Shown here one piece after another: positions 36,455 through 44,355 of a stretch of 64,000 nt of DNA. The first letter of the stretch is position 1; each line of letters opens with the position of its first letter. The notes beneath the pieces were generated by a model, which saw nothing but the letters and a program-made list of their open reading frames with translations, ran no database searches and had not been told where the DNA came from. The stretch comes from Ovoidimarina sp963698645 (GTDB taxonomy: Bacteria > Pseudomonadota > Alphaproteobacteria > Rhodobacterales > Rhodobacteraceae): contig CAVORP010000003.1 of NCBI GenBank assembly GCA_963698645.1, positions 248,001 to 312,000 of the forward strand, written 5' to 3'. Made by a program: the position numbers and the translations under genes.

Positions 36455-37883
36455 TCCCGCAAAGGTGTTTGTGGACGGGGTTTGGCGCGATGCCGAAGGC
36501 GGGGCGCGTCTTCCTGTCGAAGACCCCTCGACCGGGCTTGAAGTCGGTGAGATCGCGGGCGGACAGGCCGCCGATATCGACGCGGCCGTCGCGGCGGCGC
36601 GCGGCGCGCTTTCCGGGGACTGGGGTCGGGCCACGGCGGTGGAGCGGGGCCGCATCCTCACCCGGATCGGGCAATTGGTGCTGCAGCGTGTCGATGATCT
36701 GGCGGCGATCGAGGCGATGGATGTGGGTAAGCCCCTGAAGCAGGCCCGTGCAGATGCGGTCGCCCTTGCCCGCTACATGGAATTCTATGGTGGTGCCGCC
36801 GACAAGGTGATGGGCGAGACGATCCCTTATCTTGACGGCTATACGGTTTATACCCTGCGCGAACCACATGGGGTGACGGGTCATATCGTGCCCTGGAACT
36901 ATCCGATGCAGATCATCGGGCGGTCGGTGGGCGCGGCGCTTGCCATGGGAAATGCCTGTGTACTGAAGCCCGCCGAAGAGGCCTGTCTGACGGCGCTGGC
37001 ATTCGCGGCGCTCGCCGAAGAAGCCGGCCTGCCGAAGGGGGCGCTGAACGTCGTGCCGGGGCTGGGCGAGGTCGCGGGCGCGGCGCTGGCGGGCCATCCG
37101 GGGATCAACCACGTCTCCTTCACCGGTTCGGTCGCCGTGGGCAGTCTGGTGCAGGCGGCGGCGGCGCGGAACGTGGTCCCGGTGACGCTGGAACTGGGGG
37201 GCAAGTCGCCCCAGGTCGTCTTTGGTGATGTCGATCTTGAGGCGGCGCTGCCGTTTTTGGTGAATGCGGGCATCCAGAACGCGGGCCAGACCTGTTCGGC
37301 CTCGTCGCGCATTCTGGTGGAGCGGTCGCGGCTGGACGAGGTGACAGCGCGGATGGCAGAGCGCTATGGCGCGCTGCGGGTCGGCCCGGCCAGTGCAGAT
37401 CTGGACGTGGGGCCGCTGATCTCCGCCCGCCAGAAAGAGATCGTGACGGGGTTCATCGCGGACGGTGGCGACCTCGAACAGGCCGGGATGGGGCAGATCG
37501 TGGGCAACGCCCCCGAGGGCGGCCACTACGTGGCGCCGCGGCTTTTCGCCGGGGTGGGTCCCGCGCACAAGCTGGCCCAGCAGGAGATTTTCGGCCCGGT
37601 GCAGGTGGTGATCCCCTTTGATGACGAGGAAGAAGCCGTGGCCATCGCCAATGGCACTGAGTTCGGGCTGGTGGCATCGGTCTGGTCGCGCGACGGGGCG
37701 CGGCAGATGCGGATGGCCAAGCGGCTTCATGCAGGGCAGGTCTTCGTCAACAATTATGGCGCGGGGGGCGGCGTGGAATTGCCCTTTGGCGGCATGGGCA
37801 AGTCCGGGCATGGCCGCGAAAAGGGGTTCGAGGCGCTTTACGGGTTTTCGAGCCTCAAGACGGTGGCTGCCTATCACGGGTGA
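36429..37883 (+). CDS. Aldehyde dehydrogenase family protein
   Basis: A 484-residue NAD(P)-dependent aldehyde dehydrogenase similar to betaine- and aminoaldehyde-type enzymes. The catalytic Cys is in NAGQTCSASS and the general base Glu in TLELGGKSPQVVFGD. VSFTGSVAVG contributes to the cofactor site. The ATG follows GAGGAGGCAGGAACCG. Its position at the end of the ABC operon suggests it oxidises an aldehyde derived from the imported compound. The 3' end overlaps the convergent AbrB-family gene by 29 bases. Confidence 0.9.
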   Translation: MALDRLWIDPAKVFVDGVWRDAEGGARLPVEDPSTGLEVGEIAGGQAADIDAAVAAARGALSGDWGRATAVERGRILTRIGQLVLQRVDDLAAIEAMDVGKPLKQARADAVALARYMEFYGGAADKVMGETIPYLDGYTVYTLREPHGVTGHIVPWNYPMQIIGRSVGAALAMGNACVLKPAEEACLTALAFAALAEEAGLPKGALNVVPGLGEVAGAALAGHPGINHVSFTGSVAVGSLVQAAAARNVVPVTLELGGKSPQVVFGDVDLEAALPFLVNAGIQNAGQTCSASSRILVERSRLDEVTARMAERYGALRVGPASADLDVGPLISARQKEIVTGFIADGGDLEQAGMGQIVGNAPEGGHYVAPRLFAGVGPAHKLAQQEIFGPVQVVIPFDDEEEAVAIANGTEFGLVASVWSRDGARQMRMAKRLHAGQVFVNNYGAGGGVELPFGGMGKSGHGREKGFEALYGFSSLKTVAAYHG

Positions 37884-38916
37884 TGCCCACCAGCCGCGCG
37901 GCAAGCGGCGCGAACAGGATCACCGCCATGACGCGGACCAGATGGTGGACCACGACAAACCCCAGATCGGCGCCCGCGAGGATCGCGAGGATCACCATTT
38001 CCGCCTGACCGCCGGGAGCGAAGGCAAGAAAGGCGTCCACCGGCGGGGCAAGGCCCAGAAGATAGACGATCTCGGTAAAGGCCGCGGCCAGCAGGGCCAG
38101 AAGGACCATGAAGGCCACGCCCGCCAGCACGTCATGGCGCAATTCGCGCAGGGTGATCCCGGTATAGTGGACCCCGATCGTGAGGCCGATGAACAGTTGC
38201 GCGGCAAGGATCGCCTCGGCGGGCGGACGGTGTTCGATGACGCCTGCAAGCGAGAGGAGCGCGGTCAGGATCAGGGGGCCGAGGATCGACGCGCCGAAGA
38301 GCCGCAGGCGCGCCGCGACTTTCCAGCCGATCAAACCCGAGGCCGCCATGATCGCGAGTTCCAGAGGCGGAAGGCTTGCCGCGGGCGCGCCGATCGGCTG
38401 GCTGAATTCGGCGCCGAACGATGTCACCATGATGATCGGCGTCAGGATGACGATCACCAGAACGCGGGTCGCGTGGATCAGCGACAGGGCGCGGATATCG
38501 CCGCCTGCCTCGGCCCCGAACAGGACCATGTCCTGCAACCCTCCGGGCATTGACGCGTAATAGGCGGTCGCCCGGTCGAAGCCGCAGATGCGCGTGAAGA
38601 ACGGCACCCCGATCAGGCCGATCAGCCCGATATAGATCGGGATCAGTGCGACGGAGGCCGCCATTTGCGGCAGGCGCTCCACCACTTCGGGCTGGATCGA
38701 AGCGCCGATCGCGACGCCCAGAACGGTGCGCATATAGGTGCCCAGTACGCCCATGTTCTGAAGCTGCGCACCGGCCAGCGCGGCCACGAGGCAGAATATC
38801 AGCGGTCCGAACAGGAAAGGCAGGGGCAGGCCGATTGCCGCAAAGACAAGCGCGCCGGTCAGCGCGAGGGCGAAGGTCGACAGGCGATTGCGTGTCAGGA
38901 TCGACGAAAGGAGAAT
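37855..38916 (-). CDS. AbrB family membrane protein (start codon uncertain)
   Basis: A hydrophobic protein of the AbrB (ammonia monooxygenase-regulator-like) membrane family with about nine or ten helices and the repeat-like motifs YYASMPGGLQDMVLFG and FLAFAPGGQAEMVILA. These conserved PGG segments occur twice, as expected. Function unknown. The first standard start, GTG at 38787, would delete a full N-terminal helix (TFALALTGALVFAAIGLPLP). The frame is open to the photolyase-like gene's stop, and only ATT at 38916 or CTG at 38898 could begin it. Hence the uncertain start. Confidence 0.65.
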   Translation of the reverse strand: MLLSSILTRNRLSTFALALTGALVFAAIGLPLPFLFGPLIFCLVAALAGAQLQNMGVLGTYMRTVLGVAIGASIQPEVVERLPQMAASVALIPIYIGLIGLIGVPFFTRICGFDRATAYYASMPGGLQDMVLFGAEAGGDIRALSLIHATRVLVIVILTPIIMVTSFGAEFSQPIGAPAASLPPLELAIMAASGLIGWKVAARLRLFGASILGPLILTALLSLAGVIEHRPPAEAILAAQLFIGLTIGVHYTGITLRELRHDVLAGVAFMVLLALLAAAFTEIVYLLGLAPPVDAFLAFAPGGQAEMVILAILAGADLGFVVVHHLVRVMAVILFAPLAARLVGITRDRQPPS

Positions 38917-38979
38917 GGTATCTGTCCCGCTGCGGTCTTTGGCGACAGGTCTAGGGTGGGACGCGGTCTTTGCAAAGGG

Positions 38980-40200
38980 TCAGGCTGGGGTGCCGCTCAG
39001 GCTGGCTGTGAAGTCGGGGATCTTTTCCTTGAAGCGGAAGAAACCCGCAGTGGCGTGAGGCCAGCACATCGCATCGTAGTGGCGGATCCGTCGGACCAGC
39101 GTTATGCCGGCGCTGGCCAGCACCGTCTCGCAGGCTGCAAGCGTCTCGGCGGTTGGTCCCACCGGTGCATAGGGCGTGACGATCTGTTCGAGGCGATGGG
39201 CCCGTGCCCAGTCCAGCAGATCCCGCGCGGCGTCCGGCCCGTGGACCCCGGGCGAGATCTCACCCAGCCGGGAGGTGAAACGGGTCGCCACATCCGTGAT
39301 CGCGCCATGGGTGAAGTGTTGGACATGCGGTGCTACCTCAAGGGGCGAGCGTGCCGCGACCCCCGAGAGACAGGCCGTCGCCACGGGCGCGATCCCGTCG
39401 AGAAACGGCCCGGGCGAAAGGTCTTCGTCGGTCAGAAGGAAGCCGATGCGCTTTTCGGGGTCTGGCGTACCGCCCTCGGGCAGGGGGCCGCGCGCCGGTG
39501 CGGGCGGTCCGTCCAGTGGCCCGGCGGTGAGGTCCAGCCCGCGGGGCCGGAACCGCCCTTCGGTGTAGCGGGCGATATTGTCGGGGCGGGCGAGGTAGTG
39601 TTTGCCCCGCGTCTGAAGCCCCGCCACCCAACGCCATGACAAAGTGTTCGAGGCCGGATCGCCATCCAGCAGGTTGCGCAGAAAGAAATCCGCGCCCAGT
39701 TCCCACGGCAGGCGCAGGGTGAAGATCCAGATCGATGCGAACCACATGCGCGCGTGATTGTGCATGTAGCCTGTGCTGGTCAGTTCCCGCGCCCAGTGAT
39801 CGAACGCGTCGATTCCGGTGTGGCCCCGGCAAGCGGCCTCCCAGTCGCCGCGCAGACCCGCCTCGGTATGGATCCGGTTAAGGGCGGCGCCGACGCCGGT
39901 TCTGTAGTCTGCCCAGACCCCCGGCCGCAGTTCGAGCCATCCTTTCCAATAGGTGCGCCAGAAGACTTCCTGCACGAATTTCTCGGCGGTCGAGAGTGAA
40001 AACCGGCCCAGCGTGGCCTCGAGCACTTCGGTCTCGGTCAGAAGCCGGTGCCGCAGATAGGGGGACAGGACGGAGACATGGGGATGCCCCGGCAGATCGT
40101 AGTTGCGTCGGGCCGCATAGTCGCGGCCGGCATGGGGCAGGAAGGCGCGAAGACGGTCGAGCGCCTCGGTGCGGGTCGGCGGATGGTCGAGTCGGGTCAT
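38980..40200 (-). CDS. Photolyase/cryptochrome-like FAD-binding protein, permuted domain order
   Basis: A 406-residue flavoprotein. Residues about 30-225 match the photolyase FAD domain (SPYLRHRLLTETEV, EVFWRTYWKGWLE, TGYMHNHARMWFASIWIF, SNTLSWRWVAGLQT). There is no N-terminal antenna domain. Instead the C-terminal half (about 245-395) has an alpha/beta look, with LLDWARAHRLEQIVTPYAPVG and WPHATAGFFRFKEKIP. That is reminiscent of the Rossmann domain that normally comes first. DNA repair or light sensing is possible but not shown. Immediately upstream of the AbrB-family gene. Confidence 0.75.
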   Translation of the reverse strand: MTRLDHPPTRTEALDRLRAFLPHAGRDYAARRNYDLPGHPHVSVLSPYLRHRLLTETEVLEATLGRFSLSTAEKFVQEVFWRTYWKGWLELRPGVWADYRTGVGAALNRIHTEAGLRGDWEAACRGHTGIDAFDHWARELTSTGYMHNHARMWFASIWIFTLRLPWELGADFFLRNLLDGDPASNTLSWRWVAGLQTRGKHYLARPDNIARYTEGRFRPRGLDLTAGPLDGPPAPARGPLPEGGTPDPEKRIGFLLTDEDLSPGPFLDGIAPVATACLSGVAARSPLEVAPHVQHFTHGAITDVATRFTSRLGEISPGVHGPDAARDLLDWARAHRLEQIVTPYAPVGPTAETLAACETVLASAGITLVRRIRHYDAMCWPHATAGFFRFKEKIPDFTASLSGTPA

Positions 40201-40266
40201 GCGGGGAAGGGTAGGGCGGACCCGACCGGTATCAATGCGACCATCGATGCGGCGCGGTGCGCGGCA

Positions 40267-40614
40267 TCAGTCGCAGAGCGGGCTCCACTTGCAGTACCAT
40301 TTGGTCCCGGAGGCCGGTTCTGCCGCAGTGGCCGTGTCGCGGCCAAACCAGCCTTTCGGAGTTTCGGCCTCGGCCTCCGCGCCTCCGAAGGGCCAGAAGT
40401 CGAACAGATCCGAGAACCAGCCCGTGAAGCTGTCGATCACGAAGGTCACGAGCCCCAACGCCAGCAGCGCCAAAATCACGAAGAACACGACCCGGCCCAC
40501 CGAACTTCCGCCCTCGCGGGCGAGATTGAAGGCGAAGAGCTTGGCCGAGCGATTCAGCACTTCGCTCCAGGGTTTCTTGGAAATGCACTCGTCGGGATCG
40601 TTCTCGGCGGCCAT
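40267..40614 (-). CDS. Hypothetical single-span membrane protein, 115 aa
   Basis: The product starts AAENDPDECISKKPW and has one transmembrane helix (VGRVVFFVILALLALGLVTFVI, about residues 42-63). A Trp/Phe-rich segment (GWFSDLFDFWPFGG) and an ending with two cysteines (WYCKWSPLCD) follow. I recognise no family. The start at 40614 is chosen because GAGGT precedes it; the upstream frame is not supported. It is minus strand, between the photolyase-like gene and the SRPBCC gene. Confidence 0.6.
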   Translation of the reverse strand: MAAENDPDECISKKPWSEVLNRSAKLFAFNLAREGGSSVGRVVFFVILALLALGLVTFVIDSFTGWFSDLFDFWPFGGAEAEAETPKGWFGRDTATAAEPASGTKWYCKWSPLCD

Positions 40615-40698
40615 TGAACCGGTACCTCTTTGGCGTCGTGCGAGATTCATAGAAGACGATTTCGGCAACAATTGGGCGTGGAACGCGGGATTGCGGGG

Positions 40699-41175
40699 TC
40701 AGACCGCAACCTTGTCGCAGGCGCCACGGTAGCACCGGCCAAAGACGTGATCCCAGCCGGTTGTGTAACCTGCGCAGGTGGTGTCCGCCGCGGCGCCGAG
40801 AACGTCGAAGCCCGAATGTGTCAGGTCGACACGTGTTCCCGCCTCGGTCTGGGTAAAGTGGACATCGACCAGCGTGGCCTCGTCGGGCGAACGGCCCACA
40901 TACCAGCGCATGGCGAAGTGCTCGCCGGGCTTCCATGCGGTGATCGTGGCCCAGTCGGCCTCGGTCCCGTCGGGTTTCGTTTCGATCACGCGGCCGCCCT
41001 TCTTTGGTTCGAGGCGCACGTTGGATGCGGTACCCTTTCCGGCGGAGGCGGTGAGCGAGTGGCTGTCCTTCGGCCACCATTTATCGATGTCTTTAGTGAA
41101 AAGGTCGAAGGCCGTCGCCCGGTCAAGGGGAACGGTGATCGACTTTCGGATCGGGTCGGTTGCGGTCTCAGTCAA
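40699..41175 (-). CDS. SRPBCC/AHSA1-like domain protein
   Basis: A 158-residue START-fold protein (ITVPLDRATAFDLFTKDIDKWWP at the N-terminus) of the type usually paired with ArsR regulators. The start is a TTG at 41175 with AAGGAGGAG about 6 bases upstream. It overlaps the arsR stop (CTTTGACTGA), so translation is coupled. These proteins bind small hydrophobic ligands; the ligand is unknown. Expression should follow the arsR operators. Confidence 0.8.
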   Translation of the reverse strand: MTETATDPIRKSITVPLDRATAFDLFTKDIDKWWPKDSHSLTASAGKGTASNVRLEPKKGGRVIETKPDGTEADWATITAWKPGEHFAMRWYVGRSPDEATLVDVHFTQTEAGTRVDLTHSGFDVLGAAADTTCAGYTTGWDHVFGRCYRGACDKVAV

Positions 41176-41503
41176 AGGGGCTCCTCCTTGCCTGTTCCGT
41201 TGCACGGGTCTGCGCCGCCCGGGCATAGGCGCCCAATGCGTCGTCCCAGAGCGTATCAAGATAGCGGCGCAGCGATCCGAGCCCGTCGGGGGACAGTCGG
41301 TAGATCCGCCGCGCGCCCTGTGCGTCGGCCTCCACCAGCCCGGCTTCGGAAAGCACGCGGAGATGCTGGGAGATGGCCGGACGCGAGATCGGGAACCGCC
41401 CCGCGAGGCTGCCCACCGGCTGCGGCGCGTCGCGCAGCAGCTCGACAATGGCGCGTCGGGTCGGATCGGCGAGGGCGGCGAGAGCTGTTTCGTAAGTCAT
41501 CAC
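41168..41503 (-). CDS. ArsR family transcriptional regulator
   Basis: A 111-residue winged-helix repressor (TRRAIVELL, then ISRPAISQHLRVLSEAGLVEA). It lacks the metal-ligand Cys pattern of classical ArsR/SmtB and belongs to the type partnered with SRPBCC proteins. It starts at GTG 41503 or ATG 41500, both inside the first of two tandem palindromes. This strongly suggests autorepression. Confidence 0.88.
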   Translation of the reverse strand: MMTYETALAALADPTRRAIVELLRDAPQPVGSLAGRFPISRPAISQHLRVLSEAGLVEADAQGARRIYRLSPDGLGSLRRYLDTLWDDALGAYARAAQTRATEQARRSPFD

Positions 41504-41524
41504 TTACCGTAAGTCACTACTTAC
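41492..41524. promoter_or_regulatory. Two tandem identical-arm operators at the arsR start
   Basis: GTAAGTcatcACTTAC (41492-41507) and GTAAGTcactACTTAC (41509-41524) are perfect 6-bp arm palindromes with 4-base centres, spaced 17 bases centre to centre (nearly two helical turns). The first covers the arsR start codon. A third half-site (CGTAAGTTGC) lies at about 41541-41550. These are very likely ArsR binding sites. Confidence 0.85.
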
Positions 41525-41641
41525 ATTTCTGTCAAGCCGTGCGTAAGTTGCGCATTGCTGCCCTTGCGGCCCCCGGTGCCCGGAACTAAGACTTGGTCAA
41601 CATCTTCATGCGATAAGCAATTCAGAGACAGGCGAGATCAG

Positions 41642-42271
41642 ATGCAGAACCCCGTTGAGACCTACATGAACCTTGTGCCCATGGTCGTCGAACAGACTAG
41701 CCGTGGCGAACGCGCCTATGACATCTTTTCGCGCCTTCTGAAGGAGCGGATCGTGTTCGTGAACGGCCCCGTCCATGACGGGATGAGCCAGCTTGTGGTG
41801 GCACAGCTTCTGCATCTCGAGGCAGAGAACCCGAGCAAAGAGATCAGCATGTATATCAACAGCCCCGGCGGCGTTGTGACCGCGGGCCTGTCGATCTATG
41901 ACACGATGCAGTACATCCGCCCGAAAATCTCGACCCTCGTGGTTGGGCAGGCCGCGTCCATGGGGTCGCTTCTGCTGACCGCGGGCGAAAAGGGCATGCG
42001 TTTCAGCCTGCCGAATTCATCGATCATGGTGCACCAGCCGTCGGGCGGGTATCAGGGCCAGGCGACGGACATCATGATCCATGCGCGCCATACCGAGCGG
42101 CTCAAGCGCCGGCTGAATGAAATCTACGTCAAGCATACGGGCCAGACGCTGAAGAAGGTCGAAGATGCGCTTGAGCGGGACAATTTCATGACACCGGACG
42201 AGGCCAAGGATTGGGGTCTGATCGATGAAATCGTGGAGAATCGCGACAAGGTGGACGCCACCGAAGCGTGA
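41642..42271 (+). CDS. clpP: ATP-dependent Clp protease proteolytic subunit
   Basis: ClpP degrades unfolded and tagged proteins delivered by ClpX or ClpA. The 209-residue product has the catalytic triad Ser106 (GQAASMGS), His131 (IMVHQPSGG) and probably Asp180. The ATG at 41642 follows AGGCGAGATCAG; earlier starts lack support. It is followed 117 bases later by clpX, the usual pairing. Confidence 0.96.
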   Translation: MQNPVETYMNLVPMVVEQTSRGERAYDIFSRLLKERIVFVNGPVHDGMSQLVVAQLLHLEAENPSKEISMYINSPGGVVTAGLSIYDTMQYIRPKISTLVVGQAASMGSLLLTAGEKGMRFSLPNSSIMVHQPSGGYQGQATDIMIHARHTERLKRRLNEIYVKHTGQTLKKVEDALERDNFMTPDEAKDWGLIDEIVENRDKVDATEA

Positions 42272-42388
42272 TAACCTTGCCCAAAATTCGACATTGTGCC
42301 GGGGTAGCGAGTGACTTAGGCTAGTCGCAACGGGCATTGTCCGGAGGCAGCACAGGTAACGGGCCAGCAGGCCATCGAGGTTCGAGAC

Positions 42389-43657
42389 ATGGCAAATTCA
42401 ACCGGAAATGACAGCAAGAACACGCTTTACTGTTCATTTTGCGGGAAATCGCAGCATGAGGTCCGCAAGCTCATTGCCGGGCCCACGGTGTTCATTTGCG
42501 ATGAATGCGTCGAATTGTGCATGGACATCATCCGCGAAGAGACCAAGACCGCCGGTCTGAAGTCATCGGACGGTGTGCCGACGCCCCGGGAAATCTGTGA
42601 TGTCCTTGACGATTATGTGATCGGGCAATCCATCGCGAAAAAGGTGCTCTCGGTCGCTGTCCACAACCATTACAAGCGTCTGAACCATGCGTCGAAATCC
42701 AGCGAGATCGAGCTTCAGAAGTCGAATATCCTGCTGATCGGTCCCACGGGTTGCGGCAAGACACTCCTTGCCCAGACTCTCGCGCGTATTCTGGATGTGC
42801 CCTTCACGATGGCCGATGCCACCACGCTGACCGAAGCAGGTTATGTGGGCGAGGATGTCGAGAATATCATTCTGAAGTTGCTTCAGGCGTCGGAGTACAA
42901 TGTCGAGCGCGCGCAGCGCGGCATCGTCTATATCGACGAGGTCGACAAGATCACGCGGAAGTCCGACAACCCCTCGATCACCCGCGACGTGTCGGGCGAA
43001 GGGGTGCAGCAGGCGCTTCTGAAAATCATGGAAGGAACGGTCGCATCCGTCCCGCCGCAAGGCGGACGCAAGCATCCGCAGCAGGAGTTCCTGCAGGTGG
43101 ACACGACCAATATCCTGTTCATCTGCGGCGGCGCCTTTGCGGGGCTCGAAAAGATCATCGCCCAGCGCGGCAAGGGAAGCGCCATGGGATTTGGCGCCGA
43201 TGTGCGCAACAATGACGACCGCGGCGTGGGCGAGATGTTCAGCGAGCTTGAGCCCGAGGACCTTTTGAAATTCGGCCTGATCCCCGAATTCGTGGGACGC
43301 CTGCCGGTGATCGCGACACTTGAGGATCTGGATGAGGATGCGCTGGTCACGATCCTGACGAAACCGAAGAACGCGCTGGTGAAACAGTATCAGCGCCTGT
43401 TCGAGCTGGAAGATACCAACCTGTCCTTCACCGAGGATGCGCTGACGGCGATTGCCAAGCGTGCGATTCAGCGAAAGACCGGTGCGCGCGGTCTGCGGTC
43501 GATCATGGAAGACATCCTGCTGGATACGATGTTCGATCTTCCCGGTATGGACAGCGTCGAAGAAGTGGTGGTCAACGAGGAAGCGGTCGTTTCCGATGCG
43601 GCTCCCCTGATGATCCATTCCGACGAAGGCAAGAAAGCCCCCGCAAGCGCGGGCTGA
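42389..43657 (+). CDS. clpX: ATP-dependent Clp protease ATPase ClpX
   Basis: ClpX unfolds substrates for ClpP and acts as a chaperone on its own. The 422-residue product has the N-terminal zinc finger (Cys15, Cys18, Cys37, Cys40), Walker A GPTGCGKT, Walker B IVYIDEVDKI, the pore loop YVGEDVEN and the RGxR-type sensor GARGLRSIME. Intact and of normal length. Confidence 0.97.
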   Translation: MANSTGNDSKNTLYCSFCGKSQHEVRKLIAGPTVFICDECVELCMDIIREETKTAGLKSSDGVPTPREICDVLDDYVIGQSIAKKVLSVAVHNHYKRLNHASKSSEIELQKSNILLIGPTGCGKTLLAQTLARILDVPFTMADATTLTEAGYVGEDVENIILKLLQASEYNVERAQRGIVYIDEVDKITRKSDNPSITRDVSGEGVQQALLKIMEGTVASVPPQGGRKHPQQEFLQVDTTNILFICGGAFAGLEKIIAQRGKGSAMGFGADVRNNDDRGVGEMFSELEPEDLLKFGLIPEFVGRLPVIATLEDLDEDALVTILTKPKNALVKQYQRLFELEDTNLSFTEDALTAIAKRAIQRKTGARGLRSIMEDILLDTMFDLPGMDSVEEVVVNEEAVVSDAAPLMIHSDEGKKAPASAG

Positions 43658-43662
43658 CGCCC

Positions 43663-44043
43663 ATGCGCAAACTGATTTCGACGGGATCCCCTTTCGAGGC
43701 GACCATCGGCTACTCGCGGGCTGTCGCTTGTGACGGATGGGTCTTTGTCGCCGGCACCACCGGTTATGACTATACCACCATGACCATGCCCGAGGATGTG
43801 GCCGAGCAGTGCCGCAACGCATTGAAAACCATCGAGAACGCACTGGCCGAGGCTGGGGCCTCTTTGGCCGATGTGACCCGGGTGCGCTATATCCTTCCCG
43901 ACGCGTCCGACTGGCCGCTTTGCTGGCCTGTCACCTCCGAGCTCTTTGGCGAGATCCGCCCGGCAGCCACCATGATTGCGGCCGGATTGCAGGAGCCCGA
44001 GATGAAGATCGAGATCGAAGTAACGGCCCGGATGCCGGGCTAG
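43663..44043 (+). CDS. RidA family protein
   Basis: A 126-residue YjgF/YER057c/UK114-fold protein, VFVAGTTGYD ... ENALAEAGASLADVTRVRYIL ... IRPAATMIAAGLQEPEMKIEIEVTA. Canonical RidA hydrolyses reactive enamine and imine intermediates; the conserved Arg before YIL is present. It starts 5 bases after clpX and is probably cotranscribed. Whether it has RidA deaminase activity or another subgroup role is open. Confidence 0.88.
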   Translation: MRKLISTGSPFEATIGYSRAVACDGWVFVAGTTGYDYTTMTMPEDVAEQCRNALKTIENALAEAGASLADVTRVRYILPDASDWPLCWPVTSELFGEIRPAATMIAAGLQEPEMKIEIEVTARMPG

Positions 44044-44112
44044 AGTTTGATCCGCGTCAAGGACGGACCTCTGCCGGGCTGCAACTGTCCAACAAACAGA
44101 TCGAGGATTACC

Positions 44113-44355
44113 ATGTCGCATACACCACACGAGCTCGCCGCCGATTTCCCGGAACACGCCGAACGTATCCATGCGTTGAAAGAGACAGATTCCCATTTCA
44201 GCAAACTCATGGACGATTATCACGCGCTGAACCGCGAGGTGCATCGCGCCGAAACGTTCGTGGAGCCGGTCAGTCCGGAGGTCGAGACGGAGATGCGGAA
44301 ACGCCGCGCGGTTCTGAAGGACGAGTTGTACCGGATGCTGACTGGCGGCGCCTAA
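44113..44355 (+). CDS. YdcH/DUF465 family protein
   Basis: An 80-residue alpha-helical protein, predicted coiled-coil hairpin, HALKETDSHFSKLMDDYHALNREVHRAE. DUF465 proteins are widespread in Proteobacteria and small; their function is not established. The ATG at 44113 is preceded by GAGGATTACC. Its 3' end overlaps the convergent pccR stop by 4 bases. Confidence 0.85.
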   Translation: MSHTPHELAADFPEHAERIHALKETDSHFSKLMDDYHALNREVHRAETFVEPVSPEVETEMRKRRAVLKDELYRMLTGGA

